Below are positions 1-11,139 of a stretch of DNA of 64,000 nt, one piece after another. Each line of letters starts with the position of its first letter. Within the stretch, counting starts at the first letter, position 1. The stretch lies in assembly GCA_965215345.1 (NCBI GenBank), contig CBDCDL010000002.1, positions 62,001 to 126,000 of the forward strand. Reading direction: 5' to 3'. The notes below the pieces were generated by a model. The model saw nothing but the letters and a program-made list of their open reading frames with translations, searched no databases and was not told the DNA's origin. Source of the DNA: CATQHW01 sp965215345 (GTDB lineage Bacteria > Spirochaetota > Spirochaetia > SZUA-6 > Bin103). The translations under genes and the position numbers were made by a program.

Positions 1-4
1 GGCC

Positions 5-1270
5 ATGGGCGCGGCGCTGCCCGTGCGCCCGTCCTACCCGCAGCCGGCGCGCGCCACCGGTCCGACGATCCTTCGGCCGCCCACGGACGCCGATCTCGAC
101 CGGGTCCGCGTGCTCATCGCGCGCGCCGAGGAAGTGGCCGCGCCGCTCTACGACCCGCAGAACCTGGACTCGGCCCGCAAGGCTCTGCGCACCTCCGGAC
201 GAATCCGCGAGGTCGACCCGGGTGGATCCCACGCGTCCCTGAAGGTCGCGGAAGCGCGGGCCGTCGCGGCCTTCGAGAACTCGGTGCGGCTGGCCGCCGA
301 GCGCCTGCGCAACCTGCTGCGGAGCCGGCTTGACGATCTGCGGAGAATCCAGGCCGATCGCTGGGTGCCGGTCTCCTTCCAGGAAATGGTCGACGCCATC
401 CGGCGTGCCGAGGATCTCTACCGGTCAGGCGACTACTTCGGAGCGTACCGGCTGGCCCTGGCCACCGCCGACGACATGCTGGACGTGCGCGATTCGCTCC
501 TCGACCGGCTGGAGCTGCTGTACGGAGCGCGGGTGGAGGCGGAGCGCTGTCTGGCCGCCGTCCAGCAACTCGACACAAGCGGCTGGGACGCGGCGAGGCT
601 ACGGGAGTTGCAGTCCCGGTACCAGCGGCTCAACACGCTGTACCTGACCGGCCTGGAGGCCATCCAGTCCTACCGGCTGGCCGACGCCGAAGAGGCGTTC
701 GGCGCCGCGATCGAGGTGTGCCGCACCTTGATGGCCGTGGCTGACGAGGCCTACACCGAGCACATGGAGCGCGCCGCCGCGCTGCTGCAGGCGGTGATGG
801 AGGAGCTGGAAGCGGCGTCGGAGCTCACGGTGGTGACCGAACAGGGCGACTTCATCTCGCCGCAACCATGGTCGGGCCGGCCGGTGCTGGACGCGTTGCG
901 CGCCGGCGGGGCGGGTCGCAGGGCGATCCTGGACGGGATCGAGCGCCGGGCCGCCAACGATCTGCTCAAGGCTCGGGAGCTCTGGATCGATGGCGTGGTG
1001 GCGTTCGATGACCGAAAGTACGGTCAGGCCATCGAGCGCTTCGAGGACGCCCGCCGTTACCTGGATCGCTACAAGCTCTACACGGCGCTCGGCATCCATA
1101 CCGTGCAACTGATTCCGGAACGGCGCGAGAGCCTGTGGCGCATCGCGGAATACGACCGCTGGTACGCCGATCCGTTCCTGTGGCCGCGGATCTGGCGGCG
1201 CAATCGCGACCTGATCCAGAACCCCGACCTGATCTACCCCAACTGGCGACTGATCATCCCGGCGATCTGA
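5..1270 (+). CDS. LysM-domain protein with long helical N-terminal region
   Basis: The product has about 420 residues. Residues 1-360 are rich in Ala, Leu, Arg and Glu and read as helical, TPR-like repeats (for example two YGQAIERFEDA-type helices). The last 55 residues look like a LysM module: HTVQLIPERRESLWRIA, then a WPRIWRRNRDLI stretch and PNWRLIIP at the end. LysM binds N-acetylglucosamine polymers such as peptidoglycan, so an envelope role is inferred. No signal peptide is visible at the first Met in the window. The frame is open to the window edge, so the true start may lie upstream and the gene may be 5'-partial. It ends just before a strong hairpin. Confidence 0.75.
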   Translation: MGAALPVRPSYPQPARATGPTILRPPTDADLDRVRVLIARAEEVAAPLYDPQNLDSARKALRTSGRIREVDPGGSHASLKVAEARAVAAFENSVRLAAERLRNLLRSRLDDLRRIQADRWVPVSFQEMVDAIRRAEDLYRSGDYFGAYRLALATADDMLDVRDSLLDRLELLYGARVEAERCLAAVQQLDTSGWDAARLRELQSRYQRLNTLYLTGLEAIQSYRLADAEEAFGAAIEVCRTLMAVADEAYTEHMERAAALLQAVMEELEAASELTVVTEQGDFISPQPWSGRPVLDALRAGGAGRRAILDGIERRAANDLLKARELWIDGVVAFDDRKYGQAIERFEDARRYLDRYKLYTALGIHTVQLIPERRESLWRIAEYDRWYADPFLWPRIWRRNRDLIQNPDLIYPNWRLIIPAI

Positions 1271-1280
1271 AGCGTCAAGC

Positions 1281-1316
1281 GCGAAAGAGCCGGCGGAAAC
1301 CCGCCGGCTCTTTCGC
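1281..1316. terminator. Perfect 16-bp hairpin between convergent genes
   Basis: GCGAAAGAGCCGGCGG pairs perfectly with CCGCCGGCTCTTTCGC around an AAAC loop. It lies 10 nt after the LysM gene stop and 44 nt from the stop of the convergent binding-protein gene. The A and T runs sit inside the stem, so it could terminate both transcripts. Confidence 0.8.
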
Positions 1317-1360
1317 CGTCCGATCGTGTGGCCGGCCGATCGTGTCGCCGGTGAGGCGGG

Positions 1361-3112
1361 TTACTGCCCCAGGGCCTCCTCGACCGAGATCTTCCCGGAC
1401 TTGAAGTCGGGAACGTTGAAGGTGAGCTTGCCGAGCTCATCCAGCAGGCGTTGCGCGCCGGCGTTCAGGTACTTCTGCACGTAAGCGTCCCACTCGGCGT
1501 CCACGTCGAAGTCGGCGTTGGTCATCGCCTTGAAGTAGAACTCGTCGCGGATCGTCCAGAGCGCGGCGGTCACCTCGCCGGCGATCGCCGTGTACTCGGT
1601 CTGGTTGAAGACGTCTTCCTTGTACGGCGGCAGCGAGAACTGCTGGCCGGGGCCGGTGAAGTAGTGGTCGATCCACGCCTGGTGGTCGGCGTTGGTCGCG
1701 CGCGCGACCGCGTACCGGGCCGGAAACGTCTGGTGCGTGAAGTAATGGCCGCCGACGTTCTCGAACGTCCAGCCCTCGAGCGCCTTGCGGGGCGAGTTGG
1801 ACAGCGCGATGTCACTGGAGCGATCGGGCTCGCCGTCCCACTCCCAGTGCACGCCCTCCAGGCCGCCGGGGCTGCCGGCCATGATCCGTCCGAGCGGGTC
1901 GAAGTTCACGTAGTCGTAGATCTGCAGCAGGCGCCGCAGCTTCTCGTCCGACACGTTGCGGTTGACAGTGTACGCGACCACGCGGCTGCCGAACGGCAGC
2001 GCCTGGTTGTTGTACTTGGTGCGGTACGTGCCGTTGTGGCTGAGGCCGGTGAAGGCCATCCACTTGGCGCCGTCTTCGCGCACCGCCGTCCATCCCTGTC
2101 CCTGGCCTTCACCGTCGCGTTGGGCCCAGCCAAAGCCGGTGACGCCGCAGGTGGTGCAGATGCCGTAGACACCCGATGCGATGCGGTCCTTCCACTGCTC
2201 GAAGCCGACAGCCGGCAGCTCCGGATCGATGTAGCCTTCCGAGTACCACTTCTGCAGCCGCTTGGTGGCGTCCCGGAAGCACGGGCAGTTGCCGTCCATG
2301 ACCAGCTCGCCGCCGTACGGGGGCACCGTGTCGCCGTCGTAGTCGTAGCTGGGCTTGTTGTTCAGACCGTAGGCGTAGAGGACCAGCGAAGCGCGGAACA
2401 TGAACGCCTGCGTCTGGTCGCCGGTGAATCCGTACGGGATACGCACCTGACCGTCACCGAAGTCCAGCTCGTCGCGGAACGCCGCCAGCACGGACTCGAA
2501 CTCGTCGATGTCGTGGACGGCGGGCTCCCAGTAGAAGGTGTCGGGCTTGTTCTCCGGGCTCTGGTCGACGGCGTCGAAGAAGTCGGTCATGCCGACCCGC
2601 TCCAGCCAGTCGTAGCGCAGGTAGTGCTGGGCGCCGTTGCCCTCCTTCCCGAACTGCTGCTGGAAGCGCGGGATCGCCCAGTACTCGTCGGTCTTGCCGG
2701 GTGCCAGGAAGTAGGCCCAGCCAGCCGTGCCGATTTCGTTCATGGCGTCGACGTAGAACGGCATCTCCTCTTCGATCATGCTGCGCGGGATAGTGCGGTA
2801 GGCGCCTTCCATGAACTTCTGATCGTGGAAGTTCCAGACGTACCAGGCATCCGGGTGCTCGCCGGAAGCCACCAGCAGGTTGTGCTTCTCGCGGTCGTTC
2901 TGGTGGTAGCGGATCGTGTCGATCTCGACGTTGAACTTCTCCTCCAGAAGCTGCTCGATCACCGTGTTCTCGCCGACTCCGGCGCCGCCGACACCGGCCC
3001 AGGTGATGGGCATGGGCGCATCGGCGGCCGCCATCTCCCCCTCGGCGGCTGCGAACAGGCCTGCGGTCGGAAGCAGCAGCAATCCGAGCATGACTATCGA
3101 TAGCTTTCTCAT
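1361..3112 (-). CDS. Extracellular solute-binding protein, LplA/LipO-like
   Basis: This 583-residue protein starts MRKLSIVMLGLLLLPTAGL and has a Sec signal ending near AAAEGE. There is no lipobox cysteine. Length and layout match the large family-1 sugar/oligosaccharide binding proteins (LplA/YtcQ type), which capture substrate for ABC import. The start was chosen at the signal-peptide Met; the frame is open much further upstream, but that part overlaps the real gene at 3196-4281. No permease or ATPase gene is adjacent, so it is an orphan in this window. It lies 83 nt downstream of the GHL10-like gene on the same strand. The substrate is unknown. Confidence 0.85.
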   Translation of the reverse strand: MRKLSIVMLGLLLLPTAGLFAAAEGEMAAADAPMPITWAGVGGAGVGENTVIEQLLEEKFNVEIDTIRYHQNDREKHNLLVASGEHPDAWYVWNFHDQKFMEGAYRTIPRSMIEEEMPFYVDAMNEIGTAGWAYFLAPGKTDEYWAIPRFQQQFGKEGNGAQHYLRYDWLERVGMTDFFDAVDQSPENKPDTFYWEPAVHDIDEFESVLAAFRDELDFGDGQVRIPYGFTGDQTQAFMFRASLVLYAYGLNNKPSYDYDGDTVPPYGGELVMDGNCPCFRDATKRLQKWYSEGYIDPELPAVGFEQWKDRIASGVYGICTTCGVTGFGWAQRDGEGQGQGWTAVREDGAKWMAFTGLSHNGTYRTKYNNQALPFGSRVVAYTVNRNVSDEKLRRLLQIYDYVNFDPLGRIMAGSPGGLEGVHWEWDGEPDRSSDIALSNSPRKALEGWTFENVGGHYFTHQTFPARYAVARATNADHQAWIDHYFTGPGQQFSLPPYKEDVFNQTEYTAIAGEVTAALWTIRDEFYFKAMTNADFDVDAEWDAYVQKYLNAGAQRLLDELGKLTFNVPDFKSGKISVEEALGQ

Positions 3113-3195
3113 CGTCGCTCCTCGTGCGGAATTGTCCGGCCGGGACGACCGGCTCGGCAGATCGAGCGGATTATAAAACGCCCGAGAGCACGCCG

Positions 3196-4281
3196 TCACG
3201 CCGTGAGACGGCTGCGGGAAGCCTGCAGGCGGCCGATCATGGCCAGCGTGTCCCACAGGTCGAGCTGGTCGACCGCGTGGTGCCGGTACACCCCGACGGC
3301 GTCCGCGCCGGCCGCCAGCGCGCGCCGCGCTCCCTCCAGCAACCGGTCGGGTTCCTGGAAGCTGCCCGCGTGGTAGCAGGAGAGCTCGGCGTACAGCGGG
3401 ATGCGCCCGGCTACCACCCGCGCCGCATGGCCGACGCGCCGCTCGACCGCGTCCGGGTCGCTCTCGGTGCGGAACCACAGGTACAGCTCGTCGAGCACGC
3501 CCCGCTCGGCCCAGGTAGCCCAGTCGTGCAGCCCGTGCAGGGAGCGCTCGCGCTCGCGGGCGATGATGGTGGCCGAAAACACCGCCTGCTTCGAGATCGC
3601 CTTGACCCGCTCGCGCGCCTCCAGGAGCATCTCGGTCACGTAGCCGGCCCGGAACGCCAGCCACTGCGGGTCGTCGGGGGGCAGCGCGCGGGCGTCCCGT
3701 CCCGACGCCCGGCGGTACTCGGCCACCGACCGCTCCTCGTATCCGGCCGGCACCAGCCCGCCGGCATCCTCCATGCCGTTGACGAACTCCACCTGCACCC
3801 CGTCGGCGCCGGTTTCGGTCAGCGCCTCGACGATCTCCGCCGCCTGCCGCGAGCGCACCTCGGGAAACGCGGGGCTGAGGCCCAGGCGGTCGCAGTAGCC
3901 GAGCGTGTCGGCCCCGTCGGCGGTCCGGGCCCAGTACTCGGGATGCGCGGCCGCGAACGGACCGATGCTCGGCTCGCCGCGGTGGGGGCCGACCAGAACC
4001 GGCCGGTGGCGGTCCAGGATCGTGCGCGCTTCCGGAGACGCAGGATCCACCCCCAGGTAGTCGAGCGACCACGTGCAGGACACCGGCCGCTGTCCGTGCG
4101 TCGGCAACGGCGTGCAGGCCACGTAGGGATGCACCTCCATGCCGCGGCCGCGGGCCAGATCGACCACGTCCGGCGCCCGCGGGCCGATCAGGCGGGTGAC
4201 GCCGGCATCGACCGCGCGATCGATGTAGTGCGCGGCGCCGTCGGACTCGATGATTCCCCACAGGGTCAGCGGCCGGTTCAT
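3196..4281 (-). CDS. GHL10-like (glycosyl-hydrolase-like TIM-barrel) protein
   Basis: The 361-residue product has the features of the glycoside-hydrolase-like GHL10/DUF187 group. It starts with a barrel strand (LWGIIESDGAAHYIDRA). It has a YCDRLGLSPAFPEVR segment, then GADGVQVEFVNG with acidic residues at the end of a strand. A catalytic role on a polysaccharide or glycoside is inferred from fold resemblance only; no family-diagnostic residues could be verified. It has no signal peptide, so it is probably cytoplasmic. It lies between the M19 dipeptidase gene (25-nt gap) and the binding-protein gene, all on the minus strand, so the three may be co-transcribed. Confidence 0.6.
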   Translation of the reverse strand: MNRPLTLWGIIESDGAAHYIDRAVDAGVTRLIGPRAPDVVDLARGRGMEVHPYVACTPLPTHGQRPVSCTWSLDYLGVDPASPEARTILDRHRPVLVGPHRGEPSIGPFAAAHPEYWARTADGADTLGYCDRLGLSPAFPEVRSRQAAEIVEALTETGADGVQVEFVNGMEDAGGLVPAGYEERSVAEYRRASGRDARALPPDDPQWLAFRAGYVTEMLLEARERVKAISKQAVFSATIIARERERSLHGLHDWATWAERGVLDELYLWFRTESDPDAVERRVGHAARVVAGRIPLYAELSCYHAGSFQEPDRLLEGARRALAAGADAVGVYRHHAVDQLDLWDTLAMIGRLQASRSRLTA

Positions 4282-4306
4282 CGCTCCTCCCTACCCGCAC
4301 ACCGCC

Positions 4307-5320
4307 CTACCCGCACACCGCGCGGAACACGCGCAGGTAGTTCAGCCCCAGGACGGCGCGGATCACCTGCTCGTCGTGTCCGCGGGCTGCCATCCCGGCG
4401 GTCAGACAGGGGTATTCTCCCGCGTGCGGGATCACCGTGCCGCCGCCGTCGAAGTCCGATCCCAATCCCACGTGCTCCGGTCCCGCCACCTCGATCGCGT
4501 GATCGACGTGGTCGAGCAGGCGCTCCAGGTCGGGCTCCTTCGCGGAGACGAACTTGGGCACGAAGGTGATCGCCACCACCCCGCCGGTGGCGGCCACCCC
4601 CTCGATCTGCCGGTCGTCCAGGTTGCGCGGCTGGCTGCACAGGGCGCGGCAGTTGCTGTGCGAGGCGATCAGCGGCCGGTCGGTCTCCGCGACCACGTCC
4701 CAGAACCCCGCGTCGTTCAGGTGCGACACGTCGACCAGGATCCCGAGCCGGTTCAGCTCGTGCACGAGCGCGATGCCGTGGCTGGTCAGCCCGCCGGAGG
4801 CGGGCTCGTGCGCGCCGGCTGCCGCCCAGGACACGGGGTTGTGCGTGATGCCCACGGATCGCAGACCCAGAGCGTAAAGCGCGGACAGGATGTTCAGACT
4901 CCGCTCCAGCCCGTTGGAGTCCTCCAGCGCCAGGATCGCCGCCACCGCCCCGTCCTCCTTCGCCTGCGTAAGGTCCGCGGCGGTGCGCGCGATCCGGAAG
5001 CCGTCATCCTCGGCGATCTCGGCCATCAGGATGCCGAAGCCGTCCATGGCGTAGGCGGCGTGGTTGTTCCACGCCTTCGTGACGCAGACGGCAAAGAACG
5101 CCGCGTCGATGCCGCCCTCCCGCATGCGCTGCAGGTCGAGCTGGGTCCGGGCTCCGTCGGAAGGCCCGTGAAGCGCACCGCGGAGCTGCGCGATGGTGCC
5201 GCTGCCGGCATGGCGGGTCGGCCCGCCGCCGAGCCCCCTGCCGCTCGCCACGCTGGCGACGACCGAGTCGTTGTGGCTGTCGATGACCAGTGCGTCGCGG
5301 TGCAGTTCCTGCGGATCCAT
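4307..5320 (-). CDS. Membrane-dipeptidase-type amidohydrolase (peptidase M19)
   Basis: This 337-residue protein matches the renal dipeptidase family, binuclear zinc TIM-barrel enzymes that cleave dipeptides, often with D-residues. Visible ligand motifs are H16 and D18 in DSHND, an acidic LEDSNGL segment where the family has its bridging Glu, THNPVSW, the metal His in VDVSHLND, IASHSNCR, and GSDFDGGG. The start MDPQELHRD places the HxD motif at the usual distance from the N-terminus. The frame is open further upstream, but that region overlaps the divergent crtY gene. It has no signal peptide. It heads a minus-strand run with the GHL10-like and binding-protein genes. Confidence 0.9.
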   Translation of the reverse strand: MDPQELHRDALVIDSHNDSVVASVASGRGLGGGPTRHAGSGTIAQLRGALHGPSDGARTQLDLQRMREGGIDAAFFAVCVTKAWNNHAAYAMDGFGILMAEIAEDDGFRIARTAADLTQAKEDGAVAAILALEDSNGLERSLNILSALYALGLRSVGITHNPVSWAAAGAHEPASGGLTSHGIALVHELNRLGILVDVSHLNDAGFWDVVAETDRPLIASHSNCRALCSQPRNLDDRQIEGVAATGGVVAITFVPKFVSAKEPDLERLLDHVDHAIEVAGPEHVGLGSDFDGGGTVIPHAGEYPCLTAGMAARGHDEQVIRAVLGLNYLRVFRAVCG

Positions 5321-5423
5321 GCGGCGATGGTGCCGGCCGGCCGGGATTTGTTCAAACGGTCGGCGGCCGGACGCCGGCGGACGCGCTTGCCGGACGGACC
5401 GCGACAGACGATGCTCGGCAGGC

Positions 5424-6611
5424 ATGGATGCCGGCGTGACGAACGTGAACCTGGCCCTGTGGGGCGGTGGCCTGCAGAGCGGGCTGATCGTCGCCGCCCT
5501 GTGCGGGACGGGCTTTCCCGGCTCCGTGGCGCTGGCCGAGCGCGACCGGATCGGCGGCAACCACACCTGGTGCTTCCATGCCGGAGACCTGTCGCCGGCG
5601 ATGCGGCGCCACGTCGAGCCGTTCGTGGCGCACCGGTGGAACTCCTGCGAAGTCCGCTTCCCCGGCTACCGGCGCGTGCTCGACACGCCGTACGCGATGC
5701 TCTCGAGCGAGCGCCTGCGGTCGGAGGTGCTGCGCATGCTGGCCGCACGCCCCGGCTCGACGGCGAGCGAGCACGTGCCGGCCGAGCTGACGAAAACCGG
5801 CACCGTGGGGTTGGCGGACGGCCGGACGCTTGCCGCGGGGATCGTGATCGACGCGCGCGGCGCCGGCGAAACGACGGTCCCGTGCGGCTGGCAGAAGTTC
5901 TACGGTGAGGAGATCACGCTGCGGCACGGTCACGGACTGATCCGCCCGATCGTGATGGACGCCACGATCGCGCAGCGCGACGGCTACCGGTTCATGTACG
6001 TCCTGCCCCTCACCCCCACGCGGGCACTGGTCGAGGACACCTCCTTCTCCGACGGCCCGGAGCTGGACGATGATGAGCGCCGGCGGCGGATCGCCGAGTG
6101 GCTCCGGGAGCATGGCTGGAAGGCGCTCCGGGTCGAGCGCACCGAGCGCGGCGTGCTGCCGATGCCGATGGCCGAGGCGCCGGAGGATCCCCTGCCCGAT
6201 CGATCGCCCTCCGCCGGACCCTCCGTGGTGCCCGGCGGATACCGCGGGGGCTGGTTTCACCCCGGCACCGGCTACTCCCTGCCCTTGGCCGCCGAGCTTG
6301 CCGAGCTGATCGCGGCCACGCCGGCCGACGCCCTGCCGGCCGCGGTTGCCGCCGCGGCGTGCGAGCGGCGGCGGCGCGCCCGGTTCTGCCACCTGCTCAA
6401 CCGGCTGCTGTTCCGGTGGTATCCGCCGGAGGCACGGCGCGGCATCTTCGAGCGGTTCTATCGTCTCCCCGAGGCCACCATCGCCCGCTACTACGCCATG
6501 CGACTGCGTCCCGCCGACAAGATGCGCATCCTGGGCGGCCGGCCTCCGGCCGGTCTGTCGCTCCCGGCCAGGGCCGGCGGGCGCCTCACGCAGGCATCCG
6601 GAAGCGGATGA
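5424..6611 (+). CDS. crtY: Lycopene beta-cyclase
   Basis: The 395-residue protein is a CrtY-type lycopene cyclase, a flavoprotein that closes the psi-ends of lycopene to beta-ionone rings at the membrane. An N-terminal dinucleotide motif (LALWGGGLQSGLIVAAL) is followed by IGGNHTWCFHAGD, matching the CrtY NHTWxFH signature. Later come the FYGEEI-type motif and HPGTGYSLPLA, matching the family's HPTTGYSLP motif. The start was taken at MDAGVTN, which leaves a 103-bp divergent gap to the M19 gene. It is the first gene of a four-gene operon in which each stop overlaps the next start. No crtE, crtB or crtI is in the window, so lycopene must come from elsewhere. Confidence 0.92.
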   Translation: MDAGVTNVNLALWGGGLQSGLIVAALCGTGFPGSVALAERDRIGGNHTWCFHAGDLSPAMRRHVEPFVAHRWNSCEVRFPGYRRVLDTPYAMLSSERLRSEVLRMLAARPGSTASEHVPAELTKTGTVGLADGRTLAAGIVIDARGAGETTVPCGWQKFYGEEITLRHGHGLIRPIVMDATIAQRDGYRFMYVLPLTPTRALVEDTSFSDGPELDDDERRRRIAEWLREHGWKALRVERTERGVLPMPMAEAPEDPLPDRSPSAGPSVVPGGYRGGWFHPGTGYSLPLAAELAELIAATPADALPAAVAAAACERRRRARFCHLLNRLLFRWYPPEARRGIFERFYRLPEATIARYYAMRLRPADKMRILGGRPPAGLSLPARAGGRLTQASGSG

Positions 6612-7342
6612 CCGATCGAACGTATGGCGCACCGGATCGGGCGGGCGGGCGGGTAGCCGCGGACTTCGACCTGGTCGCGTCCGCCTACGACCGTCTGGTG
6701 GGACTCAACCCCGGCTACCGCCGGCACTTGCGCCGGAGTGCGGAACGTCTGGAGCTCGCTCGGGATGCGCTCATCCTGGACCTGTGCTGCGGCACCGGAC
6801 AGTCGACCCTGGCACTGCGTGCCGCCTACCCGCAGGCAACGCTGTGCGGCCTGGACGCTGCGGCCGGGATGCTGCAGGTAGCGCGCACCCGCCCGCAGCT
6901 CGCGGGCGTCGATTTCGTCCACGGCGACGCGATGGATCCGGGCGCCGCCGGTGTCCACGGCCCGTTCGACGGCATCCTGATGGCCTACGGCATCCGCAAC
7001 GTGCCCGACGCCGATACCTGCCTGCAACGCGTGCGCGGCCTGCTGGCGCCCGGAGCGCCGGTCTGCTTCCACGAATACTCGGTGACCGGCTCGCCGCTGG
7101 CCACCGCCGTGTGGAAGGCGGTGACCGCGCTGATCATCATCCCCGCCGCGCGCGTGGCAACCGGCGACGACGGGCTGTTTCGCTACCTGCGCGACAGCGT
7201 CCTTGCGTTCGACAGCGTGCGGCAGTTCGAGAACCGCCTGCGGGACGCCGGCTTCACGGCGGCGCGGACGCTTCCGGCCGGCGGCTGGCAGCGCGGTATC
7301 GTCCACTCGTTTCTGGCCCGCCGCCCGGAAGCCGACCGGTGA
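6608..7342 (+). CDS. crtT: UbiE-like SAM methyltransferase of the aromatic carotenoid cluster (CrtT-like)
   Basis: This 244-residue class I SAM methyltransferase has motif I at ILDLCCGTGQST, an acidic GLDAAAGM motif II, and the UbiE-like phrase YGIRNVPDAD. It overlaps crtY by 4 bp (ATGA) and the next gene by 4 bp (GTGA), so translation is likely coupled. In Streptomyces griseus, crtY, crtT and crtU occur in this order, and crtT encodes a methyltransferase-like protein of the isorenieratene cluster. The name is assigned on that order plus family. The exact substrate, even in characterised clusters, is not settled as far as I know. A general quinone methyltransferase is less likely in this operon. 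Confidence 0.82.
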   Translation: MTDRTYGAPDRAGGRVAADFDLVASAYDRLVGLNPGYRRHLRRSAERLELARDALILDLCCGTGQSTLALRAAYPQATLCGLDAAAGMLQVARTRPQLAGVDFVHGDAMDPGAAGVHGPFDGILMAYGIRNVPDADTCLQRVRGLLAPGAPVCFHEYSVTGSPLATAVWKAVTALIIIPAARVATGDDGLFRYLRDSVLAFDSVRQFENRLRDAGFTAARTLPAGGWQRGIVHSFLARRPEADR

Positions 7343-8786
7343 CCGGCAGCGAAGCCCCGCGTGTGGCGGTGGTGGGCGGCGGCATCGCCGGCATGGCGGC
7401 GGCCGTCGTGCTGGCCGAGCGCGGCATCCGCGTCACCGTGCTGGAGCGCGAGCCCGGGCTGGGCGGGCGCGCCGGGGCGTTCCCGGTGCGGCTGGCCACC
7501 GGCGAGACGATGCAGATGGACCGGGGCTTCCACGCGTTCTTCCGCCAGTATTACAACCTGCGTGCGCTGCTGCGGCGCATCTCGCCGGACCTCGACCTGC
7601 TGGAGCCGCTGGACGACTATCCCATCCTGGGACTTGGCGGGGCGCGGCAGTCGTTCGCCCGGCTTCCCAGGCGCGCGCCGTGGAACATCGTCGCCCTCAC
7701 CCGGTGCACGCCATCGCTGACCCTTTCCGCGCTGCGCCGCGTGCGGCTGCGCTCCGCGCTGTCGATGCTGGCGTTCGACGCCGAGCGCACCTACGAGCGC
7801 CACGACCGGCGCTCCGCCACCGAGTATCTGGACTCGTTGCGCTTCCCGCCGGACGCCCGCCAACTGCTGTTCGACGTGTTCGCGCATTCGTTCTTCAATC
7901 CGGAAGGCGGCATGTCCGCGGCCGAGTTGCTGATGATGTTCCACTTCTACTTCACCGGGAATCCGGAAGGCTTGCCCTTCGACGTGGCCAGGCAGCCGTT
8001 CTCCACCGGGATCTGGGAGCCGATGCGCCGCTACGTCGAGGCGCGCGGCGCGACGGTCCGCACCGGCACCGAGGCCCGCGGCATCCGGCGCGCCGGCGGT
8101 TCCTGGGCGATCGACGCAGGCGGCGAAGCCGATCCGGTGGCGGCCGGTGCCGTGGTGCTGGCGCTGGACGTGGCGGGGCTGAAGCGGCTGCTGCCCGCCA
8201 CGCCGTTCGACCGCGGCGACTGGGCGGCGCGCGTGCGAGCTCTGGACACGACCCTGCCGTTCGCGGTGTGGCGCCTGTGGCTGGACCGCCCCATCGCCGC
8301 CGAGCGCGCGCCGTTCGCCGGCACGGCCGGCTTCCCGCTGCTGGACAACATCTCCCTGTTCCACCTGTTCGAGGACGAGAGCCGCGCCTGGGCCGACGAG
8401 CACGGCGGCTCGGTGGTCGAGCTGCACGCCTACGCCGTGCCGGACGGCACTACCGAGCGGCAGTTGCGGACCGCCATGTTGCGCGGCCTGCACGAGCTGT
8501 ATCCGGAGACCCGCGACGCCCGGCCGCTGGATGAGGTGTACCTGCTGCGGGACGACTGCCCGGCGTTCGCGCCCGGTTCGCGCGCCGGCCGTCCGGGCGT
8601 GGAGACCCCGCACGCCGGCATCTACCTGGCCGGCGACTTCGTACGAATCGAGCAGCCGAGCGCACTGATGGAGCGCGCGGCCGCCTCCGGGATCGCCGCC
8701 GCCAACGCGATTCTCACCCGACACGGCCTGCGCCCGGAGCCGCTGGCGTCGATCCGCCCCGGCGGCATCCTGCCGGCGGCGGCGGC

Positions 8787-8790
<4 letters not shown>
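7339..8790 (+). CDS. crtU: Carotene desaturase/methyltransferase, CrtU family
   Basis: The 483-residue FAD oxidoreductase has VAVVGGGIAGMAAA near residue 10 and GIYLAGDFV near the C-terminus, the layout of the CrtI/amine-oxidase superfamily. The block MDRGFHAFFRQYYNLR followed by LLEPLDDYPILG is typical of CrtU, which desaturates the beta ring and moves a methyl group to make aromatic phi end groups (isorenieratene). It starts with GTG inside the crtT stop and ends inside the ATG of the Rieske gene. The order crtY-crtT-crtU matches actinobacterial isorenieratene operons. A generic carotenoid or sterol desaturase is the main alternative. Confidence 0.85.
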
Positions 8791-9746
<956 letters not shown>

Positions 9747-9783
9747 GCGCACCGGCAGCCGGCGGCCGGCGGCTGAAGCCGGG

Positions 9784-11139
9784 TCAGCGCGCCAGAAGGT
9801 GGTAGACGAGCCCCGCCGCCTCGGCGCGGGTGAGGGGCGTCGCGGACTCGGGTCCCTGCCGTTCCGTCGGCACGCCTCGTACGCGCAGCAACTCGTTCCA
9901 CTCGCCGCGCGTCACGCCTCGACCCGCCGGCGCGCAGTTCAGGATGCGTCGCGCCAGCTCGTCGGGCACGCTGCCACCGCCCCTCACGCCTGCAAGTCCG
10001 TCGGCCCACAGCGCGGCTTCGGCCCGGTCCAGCGGCTCGGCCGGGCGCGCGTCGTACGATGCGAAGAAGCCGTGCACGCCGAGCATCTGCAGCGCCGGTA
10101 CCGCAACGCCGTCGCCCGGATTTCCGTCGTTGAGAAAGGTGAGCATCGCCCCCGACTCGACCAGCGTACGCTGGACCTTTGCGACGTCTACGTCGGCCAC
10201 CGGCACCCCGTCGGAGCCGGCCTGAGCCGCCGCGTGCCCGGCGGCCTCTCCGACAGGCACCATGGTGGGCTCCACGCGGATGGTGCCCCAGCCCACGTGG
10301 CTGGCCGAGCAGCACCCCGGCACGAGCAGGTTGTCGATCTCCTGCGGCAGCAGACAGCGATAGGGTACCTGCCCCGGCCGGGTCAGCTCGGTCATCAGGA
10401 TCTTTCCCTCCCGGCTGGACCCGCCGACGGTGTCCCAGTGGCACTCGTGGGAGTCGAGCGCCCACTCGGTCACGCCGATGCTGTCCCGGTGGATGGGCGC
10501 GCGCTCAAGGCCCGGCGCCAGCGTGCTGTCGTGCTCGGTGAACCGGTAGCGCCCCACCAGGCGCCGCGCCTCGCGCACGTACATCTCGTACGGCACGTTG
10601 TCGTTGTCCGTGAACTCGTCCGTAGCCAGGCCCCACTGCCGCGCGCGGCTGCGCAGCTCCTCGGGCACATCGGCGTCGTTCTGGAGGAAATGCAGGAGCC
10701 CCAGAGCCCAGTCCCGATGGCGCTCGGCGATGCGGCGGCGCTCCTCCCAGGAGGCAAGCGGATAGCGCCAGCCGCCTTCCGGCAGGTTGGCGGAGTTCCA
10801 GCTCATCGTGCGGACCGGGACATCGCCCGGGATGAGCCACCGGTCGCGCAGCTTGTGGAACAGCTCGCGGCGGTACCAGGCCGGCTTGGCCGGCAGGCGG
10901 CGCTTGTGCGGATCGTTGGTCAGACAGAGGCGCAGGTTGTACGCCTGGATTGCCGCGTCCCCTTCACCGCTGGAGCCCGCGCAGATCTCGCCCGTGATCG
11001 CGCCGTAGGTCCGCAGGCGCAACTCCCCGCGGCGTATGGCGCGCGGATAGCCGTCGCGATCCGGGTCGCGGCGCAGGACGGAGTAGATGCGTCCGGCGTG
11101 GATCTCGTTCAGTTCCCGGCGCGACTCAGTCTTACAGTC
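9784..11139 (-). pseudogene. FAD-dependent oxidoreductase, N-terminally truncated
   Basis: The frame encodes the C-terminal part of an FAD_oxidored-type (PF12831-like) protein. IQAYNLRLCLTNDP matches the family's VQAYNFRLCLT block, which normally lies some 200 residues in. VPYRCLLPQEIDNLLVPGCC and VGWGTIRVEPTMVPVGEAAG match the FAD-site region near the end. The N-terminal GxGxxG dinucleotide fold is absent. The frame instead runs straight back to the gamma-glutamyltransferase stop, in the same frame. No ATG or clear ribosome site opens it; the first usable start is TTG at 11022. It is probably a 5'-deleted remnant. An 8-bp tandem repeat lies exactly at its upstream edge. Confidence 0.7.

Noticed and set aside
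1361..4300. A single 979-residue minus-strand frame covering the binding protein and the GHL10-like region
   Set aside because: Its N-terminal half is an off-frame reading of the GHL10-like gene; the signal peptide at 3112 marks the true start.
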